Part shown: positions 12,951 through 25,843 of the stretch, in pieces
Layout: each line of letters begins with the position of its first letter
How positions within the stretch are numbered: position 1 is the first letter of the stretch
Program-made: the position numbers and the translations under genes
Source of the DNA: Cepaea nemoralis
Taxonomy: Eukaryota > Mollusca > Gastropoda > Stylommatophora > Helicidae
DNA: 64,000 bases
Direction of reading: 5' to 3'
NCBI GenBank assembly: GCA_014155875.1
Contig: JACEFZ010018312.1
Location: forward strand, 1-64,000
The notes under the pieces: generated by a model
Database searches by the model: none
The model's input: the letters and a program-made list of their open reading frames with translations, nothing else
What the model was told of the DNA's origin: nothing

Positions 12951-14295
12951 CATGCTGCTCCTGAAGCGTTGCCATCCTTCAGTTGGTTTGTTCATGTGTC
13001 TCATTGTTTCTTGTGGTTTTATCTGCGTCTGCCAGATTCTCTTGTGGTTAGATTTGATCAGATAGATGCTAAATCTGAGTATAGGAGACGTGTAAGTTTC
13101 TTTTTTCTGTTATTTAGTTTGACCTACTCTTATATTATTCTCTTTGTTTAGGGGGTGGGGGTGTTGTAGAAACAATCTGACTAGTTGTGGAACTTCCATG
13201 GATGTCTAGGTGTACATCACGGGGGTTTTCAGCAGCAAGAGGCATGCTGGGAGAAGTGGACAATCTGGCAGCTGATGTGAAAATGTGCATGTGAGCATGA
13301 CACAGTGCGACCTGGCCCAGCTTGTCTTGAACTCAGCTCATTGTTTGGTTTCTTGCTCTTTCATCATCCATGATATTTGAGCATTTTGTGAATAGACATA
13401 TTACAATATCACCCAGAATGTTTCATCATAACTTATTTTTACTTCATTTTTATCTGACCATTCTATTTATAAATTGTACATTCACATATCATCCAGATGT
13501 GACAGAGATGCTCTCTCCTTTATTGTGAGGACATTAAACTGTTTGATATTTTGCTGTATGATAAGTGAACTTTGCTGTTGATTTTGTTGTTGTCAAACGA
13601 ATCAACTCAGACCCCTCCTCTATACCTGAATTTAGCAACTTGATTATATGATTTTCTTATTTGATGATATTTGCTTGAAATGATATGAATGCATCTGACA
13701 TGTCTGCACTCAGATGTAGAAGTGCTCATTGGTGTGTTGTGAGGATATTTTATACTGAGCTGATGTGGTTTTGATGTATGCTTGTTGATTGACTTCCTGG
13801 CACGTATGTCAGTGTCCAGTTTTTTTATACATTGTGTGTGTGAAGGACGATAAAACAGTTGAACTGCTTCAGTACAGACCTGTACATAGATGTATGCCTG
13901 CGGAGGTTGGAGAGACAATGATCATTGGATAAATATAATCATATATATTTTTAAGCACTAATTATCAGAAATATATGTATACATACATACATATATCTAT
14001 ATATTTGTGTTTGTTTGCATGCATGCCCGCCTGGCCACCTCCCTGCCTTCAAAGTACAGAAATCTGGCTTATGCACTGTTTATTGTTATGAAATATGTAT
14101 TAATTTATTCTTGTGTGCATTTGTGTGTGTCTGACTGTGTGCGCCTGTGTGTGTGATAAATTAACTATCCTTGTGTTAGATTTCTCATATACAGAAAGCC
14201 TAAAGGTACTTTAACAATACACACAGAGAAAACATTGTAGTATTATAGCAACACACATAGAAAACACGCATGTATTGTAGCAACACACATAGACA
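12951..14295. other. unique intergenic sequence, no gene seen
   Basis: AT-rich non-repetitive sequence. The longest open frame (103 codons, - strand, 13607-13918) has no recognisable motif and ordinary AT-rich composition. A short TATACATA-type run lies at about 13975-14000. Confidence 0.5.
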
Positions 14296-14299
14296 ACAT

Positions 14300-14319
14300 T
14301 CAGGTATTGTGTGTGCGCG

Positions 14320-14364
<45 letters not shown>

Positions 14365-15769
14365 AGAGAGAAAATATTATGTTGATGTTGTAGTCACACA
14401 CACACACGCACACATACACACACATAAACACATGCACACAAACATATAGGAAATATATTGATGTTGTAGTCACACACATATATAAACACATGCACAAACA
14501 CACACACACACACACACACAGAAAATATTATGTTGATGTTGTAGTCACACACACACACACATGCATGCACGCACACACATACACACTCACAAATAGGAAA
14601 TATTATGTTGATGTTGTAGTCACACACACACACATAAACACATGCACACAAACATATAGGAAATGTATTGATGTTGTAGTCACACACATATATAGACACA
14701 TGCACAAACACACACACACACACACTCACACACAAATATAGAAAATATTATGTTGATGTTGTAGTCACACACAAATATAGAAAATATGTTGATATTGTAG
14801 ACACACACACATATAGAAAATATGTAGTTGTTGTAGATGCACACGTACAGAAAATATTATGTTTGTAGTCACACACGTATACACACACATTGGAAATATT
14901 ATATTAATGTTGTAGTCACACAAATATATAGAAAATAGTATGTTGATGTTGTAGTAACACACACGTAAATATAGAAAATGTTATGTTGATGTTGTCACAC
15001 AAACAGAAATATATAAAATATTATGTTGATCTTGTAGTCACACACTCAGAAATATAGAAAATATTATGTTGATGTTGTCACACACACAGAAATATAGAAA
15101 ATATTATGTTGATGTTGTAGTCACACAACATAAATATAGAAAATATTATGTTGATGTTGTCATACACGCATGTGAGAGAGAGAGAGAGAGAGGATATTAT
15201 GTTGATGTTGTCACACACACACACGCACGTGAGAGAGAGAGAGAGAGAGAGATTATTATGTTGATGTTGTCACACGCACACACACGCATGGGAGAGAGAG
15301 AGAGAATATTATGTTGATGTTGTAGTCACACACGTGCGCGCACACGCATGTGAGAGAAAGAGAGAGAGAATATTATGTTGATGTTGTAGTCACACACACA
15401 AGTGCACACGCACGCGCGAGAGAGAGAGAGAGAGAGAGAGAGAATATTATGTTGATGTTGTAGTCACACACACACACATGCACGCGAGAGAGAGAGAGAG
15501 ACAGAATATTATGTTGATGTTGTAGTCACAGACACACGCTCGCACACGAACGAGAGAGAGAGAGAGAAAATATTATGTTGATGTTGTAGTCACACACTCA
15601 GAAATATAGAAAATATGTTGATGTTGTAGTCACACACACAGAAATATAGAAAATATTATGTTGATGTTGTAGTCACACACACAGAAATATAGAAAATATT
15701 ATGTTGATGTTGTAGTCACACACACAGAAATATAGAAAATATTATGTTGATGTTGTCATACACGCATGT

Positions 15770-15813
<44 letters not shown>

Positions 15814-15974
15814 ATTATGTTGATGTTGTCACACACACACACGCACGCGAGAGAGAGAGATAGAGAGAGAGAGAGATTATTATGTTGATGTTGTCACATG
15901 CACACACACGCATGGGAGAGAGAGAGAGAATATTATGTTGATGTTGTCACACACACACACGCATACACGCATGG

Positions 15975-16006
<32 letters not shown>

Positions 16007-17030
16007 TATGTTGATGTTGTCACACACACACGCGCATGCGAGAGAGAGAGAAAATTATGTTGATGTTGTCACACGCACACACGCACGCGCGAGAGAGAGA
16101 GGTTGATGTTGTCACACACACGCACGCGAGAGAGAGAGAGAATATTATGTTGATGTTGTCACACACACACGCTCACGTGAGAGAGAGAGAATATTATGTT
16201 GATGTTGTAGTCACACACACATGCGCACACGCACGCGAGAGAGAGAGAGAGAGAGAGAATATTATGTTGATATTGTAGTCACACACACATAAATATAGAA
16301 AATATTATTATGTTGATATTGTAATCGCACACACAGAAATAAAGTAAATATTATGTTGATGTTGTAGTCACACACACAGAAATATAGAAAATATTATGTT
16401 GATGTTGTAGTAACACACACAGAAATATAGAAAATATTATGTTGATGTTGTAGTTACACACACAGAAATATAGAAAATATTATGGTGATGTTGTAGTCAC
16501 ACAGAAATATAGAAAATATTATGTTGATGTTGTAGTCACACAGAAATATAGAAAATATTATGTTGATGTTGTCACACACAGAAATATAGAAAATATTATG
16601 TTGATGTTGTCACACACACGTAAATATAGAAAATATGTTGATGTAGTCACACAGAAATATAGAAAATATTATGTTGATGTTGTAGTCACACACAGAAATA
16701 TAGAAAATATTATGTTGATGTTGTAGTCACACAGAAATATAGAAAATATTATTATTATTATGTTGATGTTGTAGTCACACAGAAATATAGAAAATATTAT
16801 GTTGATGTTTTAGTCACACACACAGAAATATAGAAAATATTATGTTGATGGTGTAGTCACACACACAGAAATATAGAAAATATTATGTTGATGTTGTAGT
16901 CACACACACACATAAACATAGAAAATATTATGTTGATGTTGTAGTCACACAGAAATATAGAAAATATTATGTTGATGTTGTCGCACGCATGCACGCACGT
17001 GCACACACACACACACACACACACAGAGCA
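14300..17030. repeat. composite minisatellite: constant core with microsatellite linkers
   Basis: Dozens of units share the core 'atattatgttgatgttgta' followed by 'gtcacacac'. The linker between cores switches between (CA)n, CACGCACG mixtures, (GA)n runs of up to about 40 bp (15172-16260) and 'agaaatatagaaa'. Blocks of the same linker type are clustered. Cys/Val or His/Thr reading frames here are repeat translations. Confidence 0.92.
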
Positions 17031-17349
17031 AACATTGTATTGATGCTGTAGTCAGTGTCACACACATGCACACACATACACCCAGAACATTGTTCTCATG
17101 TTGTCACCCCTGTGGACACCTGCTTGTGTTGTTGTCTCATGATGCACACTGATATAATTCATATAAATTTAAACAAAGAACATATGGAACAACTGTCAAA
17201 CAATTCACCGTAGACATTGTCAGCATTTCATTAAGTTGTTTTATTATTTGCAAATGGCAACTCAAATGTCAGGGATGAGAGCTGAAAATGTTTACATTAG
17301 CCACCAATAGTGTCAGTATTGCACATTGTTTCCTGTTGGCTGTCAGACG
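17031..17349. other. short unique spacer, no gene seen
   Basis: Non-repetitive sequence between two arrays. An open frame on the + strand enters the next repeat from here, but no exon signals are visible. Confidence 0.45.
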
Positions 17350-17765
17350 CTAGTGGCCGGTGTGATGGTGGGGCAGTTTTAGCAGTAACATCAGTAGACA
17401 GCCGGTGTGATGGTGGGGCAGTTTTAGCAGCAACATCAGTAGACAGCCGGTGTGATGGTGGGGCAGTTTTAGCAGCAACATCAGTAGACAGCCGGTGTGA
17501 TGGTGGGGCAGTTTTAGCAGTAACATCTGTAGACAGCCGGTGTGATGGTGGGGCAGTTTTAGCAGTAACATCTGTAGACAGCCGGTGTGATGGTGGGGCA
17601 GTTTTAGCAGCAACATCAGTAGACAGCCTGTGTGATGGTGGGGCAGTTTTAGCAGTAACATCAGTAGACAGCCGGTGTGATGGTGGGGCAGTTTTAGCAG
17701 TAACATTAGTAGACAGCCGGTGTGATGGTGGGGCAGTTTTAGCAGTAACATCAGTAGACAGCGGC
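17350..17765. repeat. 45-bp minisatellite (period multiple of three)
   Basis: Nine units of 45 bp, 'gccggtgtgatggtggggca' followed by 'gttttagcagtaacatcagt' and 'agaca'. The period keeps frames open on both strands: the + strand reads RCDGGAVLAVTSVDS repeats inside an open frame at 17310-17873. The units are nearly identical and differ by substitutions only. Coding is possible but unsupported. Confidence 0.93.
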
Positions 17766-18230
17766 TGTTTGTGTCAGGGCCTTCTAGTTGACACCCGTCT
17801 GCTTACATCTGGCATTCTGAGTGACTGTCAGGACGTGATATATTTTCTGGTCAGAACTTCCCACTACGTGTGAATGTCATGATGTGATTGATTTTCTGGA
17901 CAGAACTGCCCACTACATCAATATATCCAGAGCAAAGCTGGAGAAGAGGCCTGCCACGTGCCGGAAACATACTGCATCTGTGTTGTACAAGTGATTCTGT
18001 TTGTAGTTGAGAGTACATCCTGGCACACTGCACACGCACAACTGATGTTTTACCTGAGCTTGTTCACACACCCTGCATGTCCCCAGGACAGTAGGACATT
18101 AAAACAAGCAGTAAAGGACAACTGGTCATTAGAACAAGTTTCAATACAGGACAATTCGACATTAGAACAAGTTTCAATACAGGACAGTTGGACATTTGAA
18201 CAAGCTACAGTGAAATGTGACCACGAGACA
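17766..18230. other. unique spacer with a small ~30-bp repeat
   Basis: Mostly unique. At about 18083-18205 four imperfect units of 'caggacaattcgacattaga' plus 'acaagtttcaata' follow one another. No gene is recognised. Confidence 0.5.
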
Positions 18231-18900
18231 TGTGAAACCTGACTACCAGACATGTGAAACCTGACTACCAGACATGTGTAACCTGACTACCAGACATGTG
18301 TAACCTGACTACCAGACATGTGAAACCTGACTACCAGACATGTGTAACCTGACTACCAGACATGTGTAACCTGACTACCAGACATGTGAAACCTGACTAC
18401 CAGACATGTGAAACCTGACTACCAGACATGTGTAACCTGACTACCAGACATGTGAAACCTGACTACCAGACATGTCAAACCTGACTACCAGACATGTGAA
18501 ACCTGACTACCGGACATGTGAAACCTGACTACCAGACATGTGTAACCTGACTACCAGACATGTGTAACCTGACTACCAGACATGTGTAACCTGACTACCA
18601 GACATGTGTAACCTGACTACCAGACATGTGTAACCAGACTACCGGACATGTGTAACCTGACTACCAGACATGTGTAACCTGACTACCAGACATGTGTAAC
18701 CTGACTACCAGACATGTTAAACCTGACTACGAGTCATGTTAAACCTGACTACGAGACATGTGATACCTGACTACGAGACATGTGATACCTGAATACAAAA
18801 CATGTGATACCTGACTACGAGACATGTGATACCTGACTACAAGACATGTGATACCTGACTATGGGACATGTGATACCTGACTATGAGACATGTGAAACCT
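18231..18900. repeat. 22-bp minisatellite
   Basis: About 30 units of 'cctgactaccagacatgtg' plus 'taa/aaa'. The right third (from about 18716) drifts to 'gactacgagacatgtgatac'. Confidence 0.95.
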
Positions 18901-19430
18901 TGAGAGCTGGCTACTGCAGACCGGTAACTGACTAGAGATCCTTGACAGATATTTCTTGCCGTTTTGCTGTTACCTCCCTTGTTGTGATACTTTACGTACT
19001 CACGATCAGGAGTTGTTTTTGTTGTATCCTTCACTTGTACACTTTGAGTATATGTGTATTCATGTAAACATGTTTGTTGATTTCCTCAGCTTAGTTCAAC
19101 GTGGATTTTGTTTCAACAATTTTCTAATAATAATCTGGGAATGTTCTTATGTACAGAGTGAATGTCAGACATTCGGAAAGATGTTTCTAAATCATGAAAT
19201 ATGTGTTGTTGTTGTTCTCTTCTTGACCTTCTGATGTGCATACTGTTTACAAAACAATGGTTTGTCTGTCAGTCTGATTGTGTGTATTATACAAACCTGT
19301 CTGCTCCGACCCTCCAACCCCATCCCGTAGTCACACAATTATTAGCAGACTGTTGAAATTGTGGTTTCTGGTATTGTTTGAGGATGTGCTGAATTATGAT
19401 TTCTGTTTGCTGAAACATTATAACAGCTGA
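18901..19430. other. unique intergenic sequence, no gene seen
   Basis: AT-rich non-repetitive sequence with short open frames only and no recognisable domain. Confidence 0.5.
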
Positions 19431-19560
19431 CACTGGACCTAGACCCAGGGACATATGGTCTGTTCTAGCTGGACCTAGACCCAGGGACATATGGTCTATT
19501 CTAGCTGGACCTAGATCCAGGGACATATGGTATATTCTAGCTGACAGATGTCTACGTGTA
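19431..19560. repeat. 36-bp tandem triplet
   Basis: Three units of 36 bp containing 'ggacctagacccagggacat' then 'atggtctgttctagct'. A possible AATAAA occurs just after, at about 19582. Confidence 0.85.
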
Positions 19561-19814
19561 CATGGGAATTCTGGCCACACTGAAATAAACTCAATGTTTG
19601 CGACATTTCCCTGATGTTCTTGTCCATATCACCAGAAGACTCACACTTCTACTCTTTCACACAGACGCACATACCCACACACATACCCACGCACATACCC
19701 ACACACATATAGAAAATGGATGTTCTGAAATCTGACCATTACTGGTTTTATTTCATCACAACTGGACAGACCAAATCTGTATATATATTTTCATTGTCAT
19801 TTACTGCCAATATA

Positions 19815-20017
19815 GTACCATGCGGTCTATGGTAGGGGGGTCTGGAGCCTGAGGAATTAAGACCGCCTGACTAGTGCAATCGCCACGAACTGTGCAGGTT
19901 AGAGTTTTCCTTCCCCCCCCCCCCAACAGAAAAAACTCCACGCCTTATCGAGGATTTGAACCCGGATCTCCTGAAGGAGAATCCGGCTTTCTAGCAACTC
20001 GGCCAGCCGCTCCTCAT
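19815..20017 (-). mobile_element. tRNA-derived SINE (class II tRNA-like head)
   Basis: Read on the - strand, the sequence starts near 20017 with a tRNA-like head: an A-box-like 'tggccgagttgc', then a B-box-like 'gggttcaaatcc' about 40 bases later. A G-run and about 90 bases of unrelated body follow, ending near 19815. The spacing and a possible extra arm suggest a Leu/Ser-type tRNA origin. Box A and box B imply RNA polymerase III transcription. It could instead be a decayed tRNA pseudogene; the attached body favours a SINE. I find no clear target-site duplication. Confidence 0.6.
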
Positions 20018-20035
20018 ACTTATAAAACATAGTGA

Positions 20036-20135
20036 TTGAGCTGTGGTCAGCAGCCAAGAGTCTGTGTGGTGTGGTCAGCAGCCAAGAGTCTGTGTGGTGT
20101 GGTCAGCAGCCGAGAGTCTGTGTGGTGGGGTCAGT
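20036..20135. repeat. 28-bp tandem repeat, three copies
   Basis: Three copies of 'tggtcagcagccaagagtct' followed by 'gtgtggtg', the last with a C>G change. Confidence 0.88.
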
Positions 20136-20177
20136 CACACTAGTCCAGTGACTGGCCTGGTCAGCACTTCTGTTTGA

Positions 20178-21690
20178 ATGGAGCAACCCTCCCATGCCCA
20201 CCCAGTCTAGAGAAATCAATGGAGCAACCCTCCCATGCCCACCCAGTCTAAAGAGATCAATGGAGCAACCCTCCCATGCCTACCCAGACTAGAGAGATCA
20301 ATGGAGCAACCCTCCCATGCCCACCCTGCCTAGAGAGATCAATGGAGCAACCCTCCCATGCCCACCCTGCCTAGAGAGATCAATGGAGCAACCCTCCCAT
20401 GCTCACCCTGCCTAGAGAGATCAATGGAGCAACCCTCCCATGCCCACCCAGCCTAGAGAGATCAATGGAGCAACCCTCCCATGCCCACCCTGCCTAGAGA
20501 GATCAATGGAGCAACCCTCCCATGCCCACCCTGCCTAGAGAGATCAATGGAGCAACCCTCCCATGCCCACCCTGCCTAGAGAGATCAATGGAGCAACCCT
20601 CCCATGCCCACCCTGCCTAGAGAGATCAATGGAGCAACCCTCCCATGCCCACCCTGCCTAGAGAGATCAATGGAGCAACCCTCCCATGCCCACCCTGCCT
20701 AGAGAGATCAATGGAGCAACCCTCCCATGCCCACCCTGCCTAGAGAGATCAATGGAGCAACCCTCCCATGCCCACCCTGCCTAGAGAGATCAATGGAGCA
20801 ACCCTCCCATGCCCACCCTGCCTAGAGAGATCAATGGAGCAACCCTCCCATGCCCACCCTGCCTAGAGAGATCAATGGAGCAACCCTCCCATGCCCACCC
20901 TGCCTAGAGAGATCAATGGAGCAACCCTCCCATGCCCACCCTGCCTAGAGAGATCAATGGAGCAACCCTCCCATGCTCACCCTGCCTAGAGAGATCAATG
21001 GAGCAACCCTCCCATGCCCACCCAGCCTAGAGAGATCAATGGAGCAACCCTCCCATGCCCACCCTGCCTAGAGAGATCAATGGAGCAACCCTCCCATGCC
21101 CACCCAGCCTAGAGAGATCAATGGAGCAACCCTCCCATGCCCACCCAGCCTAGAGAGATCAATGGAGCAACCCTCCCATGCCCACCCTGCCTAGAGAGAT
21201 CAATGGAGCAGGCCTCCCATGCCCACCCTGCCTAGAGAGATCAATGGAGCAACCCTCCCATGCCCACCCTGCCTAGAGAGATCAATGGAGCAGGCCTCCC
21301 ATGCCCACCCAGCCTAGAGAGATCAATGGAGCAACCCTCCCATGCCCACCCAGCCTAGAGAGATCAATGGAGCAGGCCTCCCATGCCCACCCTGCCTAGA
21401 GAGATCAATGGAGCAACCCTCCCATGCCCACCCTGCCTAGAGAGATCAATGGAGCAGGCCTCCCATGCCCACCCTGCCTAGAGAGATCAATGGAGCAACC
21501 CTCCCATGCCCACCCTGCCTAGAGAGATCAATGGAGCAGGCCTCCCATGCCCACCCTGCCTAGAGAGATCAATGGAGCAGCCCTCCCATGCCCACCCTGC
21601 CTAGAGAGATCAATGGAGCAGGCCTCCCATGCCCACCCAGCCTAGAGAGATCAATGGAGCAGACTTCCCATGCCCACCCAGTCTAGAGAA
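20178..21690. repeat. 41-bp minisatellite (left block)
   Basis: About 37 nearly identical 41-bp units: 'ggagcaaccctcccatgccc' then 'accctgcctagagagatcaa' and 't'. Variants are 'cccagtc/cccagcc' and, at the right, 'caggcc' for 'caaccc', alternating in blocks. The array is interrupted by two C/A-rich elements and resumes at 24314 and 25756, so it predates those insertions. Confidence 0.96.
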
Positions 21691-22059
21691 CCAACGAACG
21701 AACGGACTTTATTTTCAAAGGCTAACAACTTGGGCACGCAGGCACGTCTTACATTCGGCCCTTCCAATCACTCATCTTTCGCTCATCAATAATGCATAAT
21801 ACATTCACATAGGAAAAAATCATTGTCAAATGAATGTTGTCAACATAAACAATGCATATTACCATGTTATGAGACACACACACCAACCATCCACCCATCC
21901 CCCATCCACCCACACGTCCCCTTCCCAACCACATACACACCACCAGACACACATACATACCATACCCATCCAACCATCCCCCACCCAAACATCCCACACC
22001 ACACGCATCCCCCACCTACACACATCTCTTCAAACACATATCCCACCCACCACACATCC

Positions 22060-22099
<40 letters not shown>

Positions 22100-24313
22100 C
22101 ACCCGCCCACCCATCACCCACCAACACATCCCCCACCTATACACATCTCCCCACCCATACACATCTCCCCATCCACACACACATCCTCATCTCATCGCAT
22201 AACCCATAAACATTCACCTGCCCACATATCCTCCATCACACACGCACATACCCCCAACCACCCAGTCAAACACATCCCCCAACCACACATCCCCACCTAC
22301 ACATACACATATCCCCACCAACCCACACACAACGCACCTACCTACACATCAACCACTTTCACACATCCCCCACTCACACAATCTCCACCCACCCAAACAT
22401 CCCACGTCCATACATACACATCCCCACCCCCAACCTACACACTCACCAGCCCACACATCACCCACCCATCCCCCAATCACACATCCCTTAACCACATATC
22501 CCCACCCACACACTCACACATCTCCCTACCCATACACACATCCCCCACACAATTCCCACCCACCAACACATTCCCCATCCACAAACACACCTCCCACCCA
22601 CACACACCCCCACCACCCACCCCGACCACCAACACACATATCCCCGCCAACCCACACATAACGCACCTACCCACACATCAACCACTTTCACACATCCCCC
22701 GCCCACACAATCTCCACCCACCCACCCACACATCCCACGTCCATACATACACACACTCACCAGCCCACACATCACCCACCCACCCCCAATCACACATCCC
22801 TTAACCACATATCCCCACCCACACACTCGCACACAATTCCCACCCACCAACACATTCCCCATCCACAAATACACCTCCCACCCACACATACACCCACCCA
22901 CCCCCAATCACCCATCCCCCAATCACACATCCCTTAACCACATATCCCCACAAACACACTCACACAATTCCCACCCACCAACACATTCCCCATCCACAAA
23001 CACACCTCCCACCCACACACACACACCCCCACCACCCACCCCGACCACCAACACACATATTCCACCCACACACACATCCATAACCCATACATTCATCTCC
23101 CACATATATCCACCCACTCACCCCTCAACTACTCACACCAACACATCCCTCAACTACTCACACCAACACATCCCCCACCCACCCATCAACACATACATCT
23201 CCCATCTACCCACCCACACTCACACACCCCATCCACCCAGCCAAACACACACACACCCACCCTCACATACATCCTTTACCCATCAGCGCATTCCACACCC
23301 AGTCACACCTACCCTCACACACCCTTTACCCACACATATCTCCCCTCCCACACAACACCCCGCCCATACACATCAGCACCCTCACATACACATCCCCCAC
23401 ACGCATTCCCCATACACATCCCCACCCACACATGCCTCACCCACACACATCTCCCCACCAACTCACACACTCACCACCTACACATACATCCTCCACCTAC
23501 CCACAATTACCCCACCCATACAGACATATCCCCCACCTACACACACATCCCACACCTATCCCCCACACCCATCACACACCCATCCCCAACCCACACACAT
23601 CTCCCACACACCCATTGACCCACATATCCCTCACCCACATACACATTCCCCACCCACACAACCCCCCGCCCACCAGCACCCCACACTTTCAACCATCACC
23701 CAAACATCCCTCACGCAAACACACCCCCCACCGACCACACATCCTTCACCCACCCACACATCACCCATCCACCCAAACACACAGCCCCTCCACACACACG
23801 TCACCCACACACATCCCCCGGACACACCACATGCCTCATACACATCCACACTCCCTCGCATACACTGCATGCATGTACACATACATACACAAACATATAC
23901 GCGAACATACACACGCACATACATACATATACACACATATAAACACACATGTATGCACACGTACATACATACACACATATAAACACACATGTACGCACAC
24001 ATAAACACACGTACATACATACACACGTAAGCACACACATGTACACACCCATACAGACATACACACACACTTACATCCACACATATAAACACACACATAG
24101 ACACACATACACACACCCATCCATCCACACACATACAAACTGCCTCACATAATACTAAAACAAATATGAATAAGCTCCCACACTTTTCCCACACACACGC
24201 TGTCGACTATCGTTAGTATCCTCACAAGAATATTCAAAATTAGGAATAGCTGGGAAAACATGGAAAATATGGGAAATGGTGATGAAAAATGTTATACATT
24301 GTGTAACATAAAA
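21691..24313 (-). mobile_element. C/A-rich-body retroelement, copy 1 (longest)
   Basis: The + strand left end (21691-21880) is the conserved end of the family: 'ttacattcggcccttccaa', 'tcactcatctttcg' and 'accatgttatgag'. Read on the - strand this is a 3' end with AATAAAG followed by a (GTTC)n-like tail. Behind it lies about 2.2 kb of almost G-free (C/A-rich) + strand sequence. The distal end (about 24150-24313) contains 'aataagctcccacac' and is shared with copy 5, so this copy is close to full length as far as visible. The element splits the 41-bp minisatellite without a clear target duplication. His/Pro/Thr reading frames are composition artefacts. Confidence 0.75.
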
Positions 24314-24385
24314 GCAACCCTCCCATGCCCACCCAGTCTAGAGAGGTCAATGGAGCAACCCTCCCATCCCCACCCAGTCTAGAGA
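24314..24385. repeat. 41-bp minisatellite (middle block)
   Basis: Under two units of the 41-bp repeat of 20178-21690, left between two element insertions. They carry 'gagaggtcaatggagc' and 'cccatccccacccagtc' variants. Confidence 0.9.
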
Positions 24386-25755
24386 AATCAAATCAAATCA
24401 AATCAACTTTATTTTAAAAGGGTAACAAATTGGGCACGCAGGCCCGTCTTACATTCGGCCCTTCCAATCACTCGTCTTTCGTTCATCAAGAGCATTATAC
24501 ATTTACATAGGAAGAAAGATAAACATTGTGAAATGAATGTTGTAAACATAATCAAGACAAATTACCATGTTATGAGGCCCATCTCCCATCTACCCATACA
24601 TCACCCCACCCACACAACTCCACCTACCCACACACACACACCCAAGGACACATACATACCCCATCAACCATCCCATCCCCCTTCCGCACATCCCCCACCC
24701 ACACACACTGCCCTCACCTGTTCCCCCAACCAAAACACATTCGCCACCCACAAACATCCCCCACCAATCACACATCCCACGCCCACCCACATACACATCC
24801 TAACCCACACATCCTCTCCCCCACCAACACCTCCAACCCCCAGCCACATCTTCCATCGACCACATATTCCCCACCCACGCACACATCCCCCACCAACCCA
24901 CTACATCGCACATCCACTCACACATCCCCAAACCATACACACACATTCCCACCAACTGACATCTCCCTACCCCGACGCACACACACACATCTCCCTAACC
25001 ACCTATACATCCCCAATCCACTCACACACACACACACCCCACCGCCCACACATGCCCTAACTCAATCCCCCACCACACACACCACCACCCGCACATCACA
25101 TACATCCTCTATCACGCAATATTCCCAACCCACACACCGCACACATATCCCTCACCAACACATCCCACACCCACATACCACCATGCATCCCCACCTACAC
25201 ACCACACACATATCCCCCACCCACATACCACACAATATTCCCCCCAAACCCATACAGATACCCTTACCCATCCACCCCACATACCCCACCCACACACACA
25301 TACCCCACCCACACAATATCCCCAACCAACACACCACGCACCTCTCCCCACCCACACATGCATTTCCCACCCATCCACCAACACACCCTCACTCACGCAC
25401 ACATCCTCCACTACGCACCCACACACCCCCAACCAAACATCTCTCGATCACAATACCCCTACCCACACACATCCTCCACCCACTCACGCATCCCACCCCG
25501 ACACATACACATCCCTCACCCACCTACACATCCCTAAGCCATTCACATACCCCCCACCCACACATTCTCCATCCACGCACACATCTCCCACCCATACACC
25601 CCCACCACCCACACATACTTCTCCCAACCACCACACACCCCCTACTCACCCAAACATATCCCCCACCCATACACACATCCCCCACACCACACACTATCCC
25701 CAAACCACACACATATCCTCACCCATACCACCACAAACATACCTCCCATCCAATG
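24386..25755 (-). mobile_element. C/A-rich-body retroelement, copy 2
   Basis: Conserved end at 24386-24590, opening with (AAATC)n and 'aactttattttaaaaggg', which on the - strand reads AATAAAGTT plus a (TTGAT)n tail. About 1.15 kb of C/A-rich body follows the same irregular order as copies 3 and 5. It stops near 25755 without the distal end, so it looks 5'-truncated in its own sense. The flanks 'agagaaatcaa' and 'agagagatcaa' could be an imperfect target duplication but are also part of the host minisatellite. Confidence 0.75.
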
Positions 25756-25843
25756 AGAGAGATCAATGGAGCAACCCTCCCATGCCCACCCACTCTAGAG
25801 AGGTCAATGGAGCAACCCTCCCATGCCCATCCAGTCTAGAGAG
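25756..25843. repeat. 41-bp minisatellite (right block)
   Basis: Two further units of the 41-bp repeat ('agatcaatggagcaaccctc'). A 5'-truncated LINE follows at once after 'ctagagagg'. Confidence 0.9.

Noticed and set aside
13607..13918. 103-codon - strand ORF as a gene
   Set aside because: No motif, no exon signals, AT-rich composition as in the flanks; length within chance expectation for this window.
19930..20017. Functional tRNA gene on the - strand
   Set aside because: Box A and B are present, but an acceptor stem and clean cloverleaf could not be drawn and a G-rich body follows directly. It fits a SINE head or pseudogene better.
21830..25840. His/Pro/Thr-rich and Cys/Val/Gly-rich frames as candidate proteins
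   Set aside because: They are translations of C/A-rich (or G/T-rich) low-complexity DNA. The same frames occur in every copy of the element with shifted stops.
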